The notes under the pieces: generated by a model | What the model was told of the DNA's origin: nothing | Database searches by the model: none | Seen by the model: only the letters and a program-made list of their open reading frames with translations | Origin: Chinchilla lanigera | Lineage: Eukaryota > Chordata > Mammalia > Rodentia > Chinchillidae | Assembly (NCBI RefSeq): GCF_000276665.1 | Contig: NW_004955418.1 | Span: forward strand, 7,094,489-7,158,488 | Direction of reading: 5' to 3' | Length of the DNA: 64,000 nt | Translations under genes and position numbers: made by a program | In this document: positions 38,344 through 49,412 of the stretch, piece by piece | Layout: each line of letters starts with the position of its first letter | Position numbering within the stretch: position 1 is the first letter of the stretch

Positions 38344-38772
38344 CTATATGGCTTGGTTGAGCTCATGGAAAATGAATTCCAGCCTTTCTCTATAAAGATT
38401 TGAGCAGCTCTTGATAGCTTTGTGGTGACTCTGAGTGGTTCCTAAGAGAGTGAATTTCCTCTCCAGACCCGGGCTTGAGGAACAGAGCCTGGATGTTTGG
38501 TAGAAGGAGTACAATCTGTATTCCCCACGACACTTGCTAACTGGAGCGAACCCCTTGGCACAGCCCAGCTTGGTCAAAGCCTGACCTGAGCAGAAGGGAG
38601 CCTCCAAACCCAAAGACCCTCTGGATTGCCAATTCATGGTTGCTGGGACACAACTTGAAGCAGAACGGTGGTTGGCAGAGACTGAAAGGGAGTCTTGGGT
38701 GCCCCTGCCAATGTGATAGGCGGTTGCAGGATTTTGTGAAGCAGTCTGATGAACCCTCTCAAATAGAGGCAC
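38344..38772 (-). other. Unexplained 142-codon open frame, minus strand
   Basis: An open frame of 142 codons, GC-richer than the surrounding intron, lies just after the MaLR LTR. The translation (start MPLFERVHQTASQNPA) has no domain I recognise, no transmembrane segment and no clear splice or promoter context. It may be a relic of an unidentified LTR or transposon, or chance. I do not claim a gene. Confidence 0.2.
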
Positions 38773-38866
38773 CTAATGCTGCTCAGCTGTGTAATTGAGA
38801 TGGAAATGGGCCAATAAAGGGCAGCAGTTTGTGCTTAACCTTTTGGGAGGCTTGTTCCAGGAGACT

Positions 38867-38884
38867 GTGAGTGTGTGTGTGTGT
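38867..38884 (+). repeat. Short (TG)n
   Basis: About eight TG units with one GA interruption at the start, followed by AGGGGGG. Confidence 0.85.
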
Positions 38885-38899
38885 AGGGGGGCATTACAA

Positions 38900-39300
38900 A
38901 TAATAAGCTTCTCCGCCTGATTTGTAATGAATTAGTAATAAACGGCCTCGTGCTCTCCGAAAGTCTGACAATTCCAGAGCAGCTTTAGCTAAGTGCACGG
39001 GACCACATCTTATTTTGATCAGCTGTAGCACAGCAAAGACATGTAATTATCATAATCTAACAATTAGCCTGGCATCACTTTCCAGTGTTTAATTACCCCG
39101 ATAAATGGTAATTGAATAGAGGACTTAATGACAAGAGAGAAACTTTCATTCTGCCTCAGGTGCTTAAGTTGTCTACTCGGCTCAGCATAATTTTCTAACA
39201 TTGCTTGAACAACAGTCCTGATTGTCATTTTCCTTTCTCCAGCCTGCCATTATTTTGTTTCCTGATCTTGAGATTTATCATATTGTTTAGCCTTCCTCAA
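38900..39300. promoter_or_regulatory. Candidate developmental enhancer, dense TAAT cores
   Basis: This block is non-repetitive and packed with homeodomain-like cores: ACAAATAATAAGC, TTGTAATGAATTAGTAATAA, GTAATTATCATAATC, AACAATTAGCC, TTTAATTACCCCG, GGTAATTGAATAG and GACTTAATGAC. It also has an E-box-type CAGCTG in GATCAGCTGTAG and a GATAA motif. CpGs survive (GCCTCG, CTCTCCGAAAG, CCCCGAT), which is unusual in neutral intron. EFNA5 is a developmental gene whose long introns are expected to hold enhancers. Motifs are seen; conservation and activity are inferred. Confidence 0.45.
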
Positions 39301-39494
39301 TATTTGATTCTAGGACCCAACATATAGAAGATTATCATATACTTTACACCATTTTCCTGTGTTTAAGCCTTGTTTCTAATATTCTTCACCTACAATTTCC
39401 CTTATTTGGATATTTATAAAGTCGTTACTATATGCAGATACTGTGCTAAGTATTGAGGATTGGGTGACAAACACCAGCCCTAACTTCAAGGAGA

Positions 39495-39617
39495 TTTTTT
39501 TCTCTTTTTGAGACAGGGTTTCACTCTTTAGTTCAGGCTGGCCTTGAACTCACTGTGATCCTCCTGCCTCAGCCTCTGGAGTTCTGCGATTACAGAAGCA
39601 GACCACCATGCCTAGCT
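39495..39617 (-). mobile_element. B1 SINE, minus strand
   Basis: The + strand reads TTTTTGAGACAGGGTTTCAC, CAGGCTGGCCTTGAACTCAC, GATCCTCCTGCCTCAGCCTC, ATTACAGAAGCAGACCACCA and TGCCTAGC: a clear antisense B1 without the extra duplication seen in the plus copies. Confidence 0.92.
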
Positions 39618-41323
39618 CTAGCTGTATTTTTATGACTACAAACACTACCTAATTTTTAGTTACTCTAGAACTCTTGCCATATTAGCCTTATTCCCGGTCC
39701 TAGATTTATCCACCTATTCAATATATTCATCCACTAATTCTCACCTGTCAACTACAAAGAAACAAAAACATCCTAGAGCTTTGTCTGAAACGTTATCATT
39801 GCTATTGTTATCCCCTAGCATTATCAGTACATACTTCCCCTTATCTAACAAAGATCAAGCATAAAATAAAGAAATAATGCAAGTCTATTTTCTTTCTTCT
39901 GGGCTGTTTTTAATTCATTTAACAATAAATTAGTAGAGATTAATTCCATGCCATGTAAGTCATAGATATTCCAATTTTGGAATAGTCAAAAATAAGTCTG
40001 AGAAAGTAAAGATTCCAATGAGTTATCATCTGTGCATACCAGTATTTACTTCACTTTTTGCACTCCAAGTACTTGAGAACTATTAAATCCTTATTTTCCA
40101 AAACTTCTTTCTTGAATCTGTTAATAAGTGGAGATTTATTATTGCTCTTTTGTTTTGGTCATCTCTGAAACTAGGAGTAGCCTGGAATTCTGCAGGGTGA
40201 TTCCCTCCCACTAGGATACCAACGGGCTACACGGAAGTGAGCAGTTTGGCAGGTGGCTTATTTGTTTGATTGACTTCTGCAGTCCCTGAGCAGAATCAGT
40301 TTGTTTAATCCTGTTCTCCTAGGACAGTGGCTGGATAACCCGTTCGATGATTTTCTGCATCTGCTTTTGCTGGATCTGTGTATATGTGACAGGTGCTCTG
40401 TTCCGTTTGCTTGACAGCACGTAAAACTTTAGATAACCTAGGGTATGATGTGCAGCTTTTTCAGAAAGCTCTTGGCCTGAGGTCGTGGGGGAAGAACCTG
40501 TTTTGCATTGTGAGAGGAACCACTGTTCGGACTATACTGATTGCCAGACGTTAATTCTTTATTTTTGTTTCAAATCCCCTTTTGAAAACTATTTGAAGTG
40601 ACCTGTGATGTGCCGGGCCTGTTAGAACCCTGCCTGGTTAATTCTTTGGCTGAGTTGACCTGTTGATGTTGACACACTCTTGCTGTGTGCCCCAGGCCTC
40701 TGTGGGGACTTAGAAGCAATTAGACTGTCACCCAAGCTTCCAGTCCCTTCCTGAAGGAAAGTCTTGTTTAGGCTCTGCCAATTTAATGCTTTATTTCCTT
40801 TGGAACTTCTCTGTCAAGCTAATAAAACAAACTCCAAATGAGTTAAAACACTGGAGGAGAGAACATTTTGTGGGCTTTTATTTGAAACAGGTGCTGTTCT
40901 GGGAGAAGCAATTTTTAAGTCATTCAGACTGATGTGACATATACTAGGAAAGTTACAAGCAAAAACTACTTAGGATTCCTATCCATCTGTTTGATATGGG
41001 TAATTAGTATTAATTATGGGATTTTTAAACCAGTTTTAAAGTACACATAACACACACATACGGAAAGCAATAGGTGTGTATTAAAATACTGTTGAGTACT
41101 GTTCTAAATATCTGGCTAAGAATACTGTGTCTTATTACAGTTGTCAACAGTTATTGAATTAAAGGCAAAGCTTTCATGCTGCAGAAAGATGCATGTATTC
41201 AGAATTCTGTTGGGATTTTCATTAATGGATAAACATAGCGCCCATGTCTTGGTGGTAAATATTTTGTCAGTATCTTTATGCTTAATTAGATGAAAGAGTA
41301 TATGGTGTAGTATCCTGCATTTC
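39618..41323. other. Intronic, no gene seen
   Basis: No gene, exon or confident repeat recognised. The 40.2-40.7 kb stretch is moderately GC-rich with no coding features. Confidence 0.5.
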
Positions 41324-41335
41324 AACTACAAAGAA

Positions 41336-41505
41336 GCCGGGTGTGGAGGCGCATGCCTGTAATCCCAGTACTCAGGAGGCTGAGGTAGGAGGATTGTTGT
41401 GAGTTCAAGATCAGCCTGGGCTACAAATTGAGCTCAAGGCCAACCTGAACTGCATAGGGAGACCTTATCTCAAAAAGACCCAAAACAAATAAACAAACAA
41501 AACAA
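41336..41505 (+). mobile_element. B1 SINE, plus strand, with target-site duplication
   Basis: It opens GCCGGGTGTGGAGGCGCATG and continues CCTGTAATCCCAGTACTCAG and GAGTTCAAGATCAGCCTGGG. The B1-type internal tandem duplication is visible as CTCAAGGCCAACCTGAACTG, and it ends in an A-rich (CAAA)n tail. It is flanked by AACTACAAAGAA (41324-41335) and AACTACAAAAGAA (41506-41518), a convincing target-site duplication. It is about 170 bp including the tail. Confidence 0.95.
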
Positions 41506-41518
41506 AACTACAAAAGAA

Positions 41519-44461
41519 TAAGTAGGACACAACTCTGAAATTCACCCGTAAACAGTTTCTGCTTTAATTTGTCAGTCTTCACTTCCACAGGTATATTACT
41601 TGTTATTGATATATTCTAGATCCTGAAAGTGTTAGATTGATCTGCTAAAATTATATATTTCAGTCATCATTCACCCTCCACAACTGGGCTGGTCATGATC
41701 ACACTGTCCATGCCTCCAACTTTCTCAGAGCTGAATGGGAAAGCTGATTACCAGCACTTCTCAAAGGTGGGCATATTGCAGCCCATGAGAGAGAGGAAAG
41801 GTTTAGAGTTAGAAACACACATATTGTTCACCTCTCTGTAGTGCTAATATTATTTATCCACACCAAGTCTGATTTGCTGTTTGTATTTCATGCTGTAACC
41901 TCTACAGAGAAACAAAAAGAGCATCCTCCGATTTAGGGTAGGAGAGCCATAAGGCCTGCATTCTGTGCCGAAGGAGGAACAGAAGGAGACGAGAAGAAGC
42001 ATGTTATGCAACACAGGCTGCTGTCCTGCCCAGCTCACAAAACATATTTAGAAACCAAATCCCATATCTGTTGCAGGACCCATTAGCCTGTTATGGACAA
42101 ATGAGAAATTCTTCTGTTTAAAAAAGAGATATTTACTGAGAAAGTAGCCTTTAAATCAATAATAGTAGAATTGAAAGACAGCACTGCCAAAGATACATTT
42201 GCTTGAGATTTAGTTTAAAATCTGGGAGAAACTCGAAGATGATAAAGTTGCTTAATCTTTAACTATAAATCACATCCTTCTCTTACATTTCATTTTCAGA
42301 CTGTAATACATTAGTTTGCCTTGTAATTAAAGAAATGAAATTGGAGTACTGTTCAAATAGGAATATTAAGACAATCACCTCTTTGACAGATTAAAATACA
42401 TTTACAATGTAATAATCAAGGATCCAGTTGGTGAGAAATAACATTTTCATTTTTGAATCCGTTACAGGAAGGGAAATGTCGTGCAGCTTCCTAACTTCTG
42501 AGAACACCGTCTCCTTTCGATAATACTATTTCTATATTTATGGAGTGAAGAAACTCCACTCAGGAGCTGCTTGATAAAATACCTTCGTACATATTTCCCT
42601 GGAAGCAGGCTCTCTGCTGTGCCAGCAACATATGCTAAAGGCCAATTTAGAACGTTTTTAAATATGCGCCATACCCTTCCTTTTCCAGCTACTGAAATGA
42701 AATGCATTTTGGCTTTAACAGATGAGGACAGAAAGGGAGGAGGAACACTGCAGGGAAAAGTGGCTAAAGATGAACTTAGAGCATGATTACGATGCTGCTC
42801 CTCTGCAGACTGAAACCCATGCGCTGCTTGTGTGTCCTTTCTATTTGGCTTTCCCAGCTGTCAATATTCACAATGCAGGAGCATATGGTAGAGGAGGAAA
42901 TAAGGTCAGTGCCATGAATAACTATTCACTGAGGAAGCTAGCTAGGCGATATGTATTTGTCTTAGCAAATGGAGAGCAAAGAACAGGGCATAAGTTGAGA
43001 ACTTGCATTTGGGGCTGATAAAGGACCTAGGTACTCGAGGTATTTAGCAATGTGATGGAACGTCATCAGGTAAACACTGAGACAAACCCACTTGTGTACA
43101 GAGAAGCACATGTTCCATCTCTAGTCCCAGCCTCAGTTGTGACTTTTACCGTCAGTATCCCCTAAGATGTGCTTTTTATCCAACCTTTCAGGTGGCCTCT
43201 AGATCATGCAGAATTACCACAAAGTGCATAACGCATTGCTGCTATTTAATATCACTGCACAGGACTAGTTGGCATGCTGAATTCTTCTTAATTAACTGAA
43301 ATGATCCTTTCAAAATGTAGATGACTTGATTCTAAACAAATCTGCTGCCAAATTTTGATAGATGTGTAAAATGAATTCTTACCATAACAGAAGATGGATA
43401 GATGCATAGATAGACAATATTATATGTCATAAGAAAAACTGACCTGAGCACCCATGCAACCCAGCAACCATTCTGGGACCATCCTACTACATACATAACT
43501 TGCTTTCTGTAATTGTTTTTTTCAAACACAATCACTTTTCCAAGTATGGTAATTATGCACACTTCTACATTGTAAAGCATTGTGATAATTTAGTAGATAT
43601 TACAATTATCCCTGCCTTATTCATGTGCAGACAAATATTATAGTTAAATGATCCCAGAGAGGTGTAGAACCACACACATAATGGATAAAACTACGAAAAT
43701 AAAAGAGGAAAGAGGAGGCATTTACAAGAAAATTTCCAAGAGCTTAACAAATGTGTTAAAGCAATGGCTGTGCTCCCCACGGTATTTGTAAATACTGTCA
43801 TGCAAAATCATTCTTTCTAGGTGTAAATTTCCTCTTTTAATATGACCTAAAGCTCATGAAAGCTGCTCTGCGATTCCTTTATGTGAACAGGCACTGAGTC
43901 TAACAGCACTGCATTTTGGTGAAAGACCACAGTGATGTGTGTGAGTCAGGAGCTAATCCTACCATCTGAGGCTATTCTAAACATTGATGTGCCCTCAATT
44001 TTCAGGTTAGGAGTTTGGAACCAACCTGGTGAAGAGAGTAGGGCTGGATGCTTTGCTGCATGACTCTCCTAGAAGATCAGTATAAACCTAATGTCACCTG
44101 ATGTTGCCCAAGCTGTTAAGAGGCCCCGTTGAATGGAGGGTGTTACTGCGACTGGTGAAGCTTTGGAGCCATTTTGGTTGGAAGAGCAGAGAATATGCTA
44201 AATATTGTGAAAAATCAAACTAAAAGGATAATATCCTCTCTGAAATTCATTTCCCCATAGATAAAATTAATAGGCTTGTTTTCAGGATTTCATATGATAA
44301 CCTAGTGAAACATATGTAGATCCTGGAATTAGCACATGCTCTTGGATTAGTAAATGAAAGAGAGAACTGAAGTTCCATTGAGAATGAGAATTGGTCCTCT
44401 TTCTGACTACAGAACAGAGCTAAGGACCAGGAATTCATGATTCCATCTCTCATAAAGTGCA
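41519..44461. other. Intronic, no gene seen
   Basis: No exon or gene recognised. Overlapping open frames around 42.5-43.0 kb lie on both strands and have no domain. Confidence 0.5.
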
Positions 44462-44640
44462 GTGGTAAGGAGCTTTAGCTCTGAGGCTTCAGCTTTAGTT
44501 CTGAGGTTGCATTCTGCTTCTAACTTTTATTAGTTGGGTACTTTGCTTGATTTCTTTATCTCAGATTCCTCATCGTTAGACAGTGGTAGAGATATAACAA
44601 CTGTGACCATAACAAGCACTCAGTAATGGTGGTCACACTC
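44462..44640 (+). mobile_element. MIR SINE, plus strand, with internal 20-bp duplication
   Basis: The core follows MIR sense order: GGTAAGGAGCTTTAGCTCTG, TTGCATTCTGCTTCTAAC, TTAGTTGGGTACTTTGC, CAGATTCCTCATC, then CACTCAGTAATGG. A 20-bp segment, GCTTTAGCTCTGAGG and flanks, is repeated in tandem at 44471-44490 and 44491-44510 with about three differences. Confidence 0.68.
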
Positions 44641-45734
44641 ATGTGCTTCTTCATAGAAAGACCAGAGAAGAATGGATCAGTGCTGCCTTGTACCCGGAGA
44701 ACATGATTTGTTACAGTGTTAGAATGTCTCATTGTAAACTTTTCTTTGGATAATACTTGGTGAGGTTATACAAATGCCTCTTCTGGGCCCAATTTGTCAT
44801 TGGTTTTATGCTTATATTGTCCATCTCTTGAAATTTACATTCATAAACTTAACTTATGCAAATTAAACATCTGAAACAAATGTAAACTACTTCTATGGTA
44901 AATAATAATCTTTTTCTTTGTTAATTGATAGAAGGATAGAAATAACAATGACAAGAGTAGTCATATTTTTAAAAAGGTACCACAGTAACTCACTTAGCAC
45001 GTCATTCAGTATAAAAATGTCACCAGAAAGGATTACTGGTCAACCCACTGTACAATGGGTTGTTCAGCCCCACTTTATTAAAATTTATTAAAAGTTTTAA
45101 AAATTTTTTTAGCAGCATTAACTTGAATAAAAGTTGGAAAAAGGAAAGTAAATTTGAAGTATCAAATGACAGTGTTTTTTAATTGTAGAATAAAGGCCTA
45201 AGAGCCTGGGCCCAGATAATGGCAATTTTAATTTTAATTTTCACTTTTGAGCAGTGCCAAATGCTAGTAAAAGCTCAAATGAGTGACACTTAAGAAAAGA
45301 GGAATTCTCCCCCTTGAATGTCTTTAAGATCTATAATAATAATATAATAATATAAAGTGCATCTGGGCATTGCCTTCTGCTGCAGTTCTCGCCTGGCTCT
45401 CGTCCAGAGCTGTCAGGCTACTCTGAGTGCTGGTGATTCATATGCCGGCACTCTTTTATCTGAACATTGCAGTGTCTTTTCTTTGTACTTTGGCAGTGAT
45501 GTTACCTTGATGTTCAAAAATCTTTTAAAAGCAACACAGTCTTTCCTTGCATCTTGACAAATCAGTGTCTGCTAATAATGAAGAGGAAAGCAAGTCCATG
45601 ATCCCTGTAAATACAAAGAAGTAAATACATGTGGGTTTTTTTGTTTTTTAAAGACGATTATGTATTTTGTATCTGCAAAGTGAATATCCTGATAATCTTT
45701 CCTTATTTCTCTTACACAAATCCGCATGCATTTA
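44641..45734. other. Intronic, no gene seen
   Basis: AT-rich with an (AAT)n-like patch at 45333-45355. A 66-codon frame at 45.36 kb has no recognisable domain. Confidence 0.5.
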
Positions 45735-45880
45735 CATTCACAGGGTGCTTTTCATATGTTTCTGCACCTGAGGCTTGAAGCAGCCATGTGGGCATACCAG
45801 GCCGGTTCTCATTGATAGCCTAACTTATATGTAAGGAAACTGAGGCTCAGGGTGATTTATGACTGTTTCACTCAACCACA
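45735..45880 (-). mobile_element. MIR SINE, minus strand
   Basis: Antisense MIR order on +: CACAGGGTGCTTTTCATATG, then ATTGATAGCCTAACTTATAT, GTAAGGAAACTGAGGCTCAG and GGTGATTTATGAC. Confidence 0.72.
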
Positions 45881-46129
45881 GATCTTCTCACTCAAAATGA
45901 ATGGTTTCTCCATTTTTTAAAATGTCCTTTCAGAAGGGACTATCAGTTTTACCAATGAAGTTTAGTGCCTAGAGTAAAAGTGCTGTATTTTTCTGGGGTA
46001 AACATTGGTCCTGAGCTGCTAGAGTTCTTTGTTATGTTTGAATCCTATATTTTAAGGAGAAAACAGTGGGAAATTAGAGGACATAAGGAGGGCCAAGAAC
46101 ATTGAGGAACCTTGGAAGTAACCATCAGA

Positions 46130-46400
46130 TCAGGATTTTCCTATCTGGAGAAAGGACAGTACAGAAAGACATAGCTGACCTCTCCAAATGTTTATGGACT
46201 AACTTGTGGCAGAGGAATTAGATTTGGTCTTAGCAACTCCAGGCAGCAGAAGTAGGATCACTGGGTAGAAATTACACAGAAGCAGATTTATGCTCAATGT
46301 TAGAAACTTTCTAACATTCAGAATGTCTACACATGGAACAGGCTAGCTCACCTCCACTGGGAAGTATTCACACTGCGACTGCCTGACCTGAAGATTATAC
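46130..46400 (+). mobile_element. L3/CR1-like ancient LINE fragment, plus strand
   Basis: Landmarks of the mammalian L3 (CR1-clade) 3' region appear in order: GACATAGCTGACCTCTCCAA, ATGTTTATGGACTAACTTGT, GGCAGAGGAATTAGATTTGG, AGTAGGATCACTGGGTAGAA, ATTACACAGAAGCAG, TTATGCTCAATG, AACTTTCTAACATTC, GGAACAGGCTAGCTC and CACTGGGAAGTATTC. It is strongly decayed, as expected for a very old family. Confidence 0.7.
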
Positions 46401-46692
46401 GATTTTATGAGTGTTGTATTTTAGCAGTGACAGAGTTTTATGATGGACCTTCGTGAAAGCTCAGGGAAGAATTTCCTCACTAGCTAAAAACAAAGGAGTT
46501 TTATAGGTTTTGCCACTGTGATCCTAGACTGAGAGAATTGTATCTGTAACAATTACTGTTCCGCACATCACAGGGTCTTGTGAAGTACTTTTCAAGTGAT
46601 AGAGAAAGATATTAGTTAAAGCAGGTAAGGAGAAATTTTGTCAGATTAGAATTGAAGTAGACAGCTATAAATTTTGTCATAGTTCTGATAGT

Positions 46693-46693
<1 letters not shown>

Positions 46694-46729
<36 letters not shown>
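46694..46729 (+). repeat. (TG)n microsatellite
   Basis: About 17 TG units, followed by GTTTGTGTGC. Confidence 0.95.
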
Positions 46730-47120
46730 TTTGTGTGCATTTTAACTTTCAGGAAGAATTTGTCATGGTATTTGTTATTTTCTGGCTTATTACTTTCACG
46801 TCTTACCAGTCCAGCCCTAGGACATAAGCAATAATGTGAAACAAAAGAGGAAAATTTTTCCAGTAGATGGTTTCCATTTTCTTAATATACAAAAGGACTG
46901 AGCACCCACACAGTGATAAGGTAAAGAGTTTTTGACTTCTACTTAGAAGTAGACCTACTAAGGGACACATTGAACTCAGATCCAAAGTCTTTATTACACC
47001 TTCATTTTGTGCCTTAGGATTCTGTTTTCCTTTTCTTCTAAAATAAAAATGTTGTTCTTGGAATTTTCTTCTCAACTTTTAAATTTTATGATTCTAATGC
47101 TCTCCATTGTATAGCTCTAT
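46730..47120. other. Intronic, no gene seen
   Basis: Nothing recognised. Confidence 0.5.
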
Positions 47121-47129
47121 TTCTGTGTA

Positions 47130-47700
47130 AGGTGGACTGCTGAAATCCACAGGGGTTATGTTCCTAGAACAACCGTGAATTGTGGAAAAACTGCAAATTT
47201 CAGATGGGGTCAGGAAAATGTCTACAAATGCCTATTTTTATAATTTAAACCCTAAATATGCTATGTCTCCTGCAGTTATGTAAGTTAATTTACTAAGATA
47301 CTGTATTAGTAAAGCCTTAGAAAGTGCATGGCATTTTGGTGGCATCTTGGCAATGTTAGGGCTTTTTTTTTTTTTTTAAAGAGGAAAAGAATAACAAAAT
47401 AACAACAACAAACACAAAAACAAAACAAAACAGAAACAGTAAAAACGATGCAGGATTTCAAAACAAGATGATAAAAACCGGGAACACTGGAGATAGCTAC
47501 ATGCAGTAGAACAACCTGTTACGATGCAGGAATGCTGGTTCGTATGGAGGAGACTGGTTACAGGACAGCAACCAGTCAGCAGCAAGGAGGACTGAATAAC
47601 CCTCTCAGATTGACTATTTGCAAAAAACCTCCGGACAAAACAGTTGCGGGGAGTATTTGTGCTTTCTGTGAAATTGCAGGGGTTTCCGCGCCCAATTGTT
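47130..47700. mobile_element. Possible Tigger/pogo-like DNA transposon fossil
   Basis: The left part carries CTGAAATCCACAGGGGTTAT, TTCCTAGAACAACCGTGAAT and GTGGAAAAACTGCAAATTTC, the 'prediction of fixed phrases' style typical of mammalian Tigger termini. The right part has GACTATTTGCAAAAAACC, GAAATTGCAGGGGTTTCCGC and several CpGs. Between them lie a T run (47363-47377) and a CAAAA-rich stretch (47390-47440). The family assignment is from memory and weak; I cannot pair terminal inverted repeats by eye. Confidence 0.35.
47363..47440 (+). repeat. T run and (CAAAA)n-rich low-complexity stretch
   Basis: About fifteen T residues, then AAAGAGGAAAAG and an A-rich run with repeated AACAAAA/CAAAA units. 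It may form a T:A stem on folding. Confidence 0.8.
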
Positions 47701-48195
47701 AGTTAGATTCTAAGGAAAAATCCTTGAATGACTGAGGCTGGAAACTCTGAACTGTGACTTTGCAGGGGTATACTGTGTTTACATAGGAACTTGAAAATGA
47801 CCTCGATAATAACCGAAACAATTCAGTAATTTGTTGTTCTTTCGTTTGCTCATTCATTTGTTCAGAAATCTTTATTAAGTCAAACGTGTAGAAAAAGAAA
47901 AACTTTTCTTGAATGTGATATGATTTTAAGAATAAAAGAAAACTTGGGAAATAGCAAATCGTGTAGTTCTTCATTCTGAAAGAGTAATATTTAATGTAAT
48001 AATTAGAATGAAAGTGATGTACTTCATTTGTAGAGTATTCTGAAGCAACTATAATAGAATTTCTCTGGAAAGTGGCTTATTGTTGCTTGCACTTGAAACT
48101 ATAATATTTCAACTATTCCCCAAATCATAATGGTGTTCAATGAGAACTTATACTAAATCTTTTAGTGGCAGAATTTTTAAGGTGTTCGTCTATGA

Positions 48196-48684
<489 letters not shown>

Positions 48685-48840
48685 TAGGCACATTAGCTGG
48701 GAATTGAGAGCACAAATTAGATTAAAGACACAGTGTCTCTCCCCTTATGAAATTGCGTGTCAGCCTGTTCAGTGAACCACTGCTGACTTGTATTTCTTTT
48801 AAATGAAAATTGCCAGAACTTCTCCAAAGCTCAAGAAAAG

Positions 48841-48853
48841 AAAAAAAAAAAAA
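48841..48853 (+). repeat. Poly(A) run
   Basis: Thirteen A residues, preceded by AGAAAAG, 0.3 kb after exon 2. Confidence 0.85.
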
Positions 48854-49249
48854 TCCTGAAAAAATTAAAGGAAATAATTAAATTTACATAGCTTAGAGTC
48901 ATTGGATTTCTTATTCAGGTGTCAGCATATCCTTTCAATCATCCACAGTTTTAGTAGAGAAAGCCAAAACTCCTGCAAATGTCAGCATGCTGACAATAAA
49001 TACTCTCTTTGCACCAAGGAGAAAAGACAATTATTAAGAGCAGCTGTGTCTTCAAGCATAAAGAGCGTGAAGAAGTATCTAGCCAGGGTTCCCAGGGAGC
49101 TGGAAAGAGTGAGTTTTTCACCTGTAAGCACTGACTGTCCTGAGAGAGCTCTGAAACTTTCTCAGCATTAATCACGTCATGCCCTTGTTTCTTCTCTATT
49201 ATATATACCATCACTTCTTCAAGCATTTTACTGTTATGTAGTATAGATA
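48854..49249. other. Intron 2 start, no gene seen
   Basis: An AATAAA hexamer sits at 48995-49000. No further coding or repeat content recognised. Confidence 0.5.
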
Positions 49250-49412
49250 AAAGTTTCTCAAGGTTCTCTGTGCATCAGAGTCATGTGAGGACCTTGTAGT
49301 GCATATTCTGACTTGAGATCTGGGTCAGAGCATGAGATTCTACATGTGTAAAGCCCCTGGGTGAGCAGACGCAGTGGATCTATGGACAATATTTTGAATA
49401 GCAGAGTCCTAA
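49250..49412 (+). mobile_element. MER5-like hAT-Charlie DNA transposon fossil
   Basis: The order matches MER5-type nonautonomous hAT elements: GTTTCTCAAGGTTCTCTGTG, CATCAGAGTCATGTGAGGAC, ATGAGATTCTACATGTG, AAGCCCCTGGGTGAGCAGAC and GATCTATGGACAATATTTTG with AATAGCAGAGTCC. About 160 bp, inactive. Confidence 0.72.

Noticed and set aside
39420..39490. Possible old interspersed repeat (CAGATACTGTGCTAAGTATT)
   Set aside because: The phrase is shared by several ancient mammalian families and too little surrounds it for a safe call.
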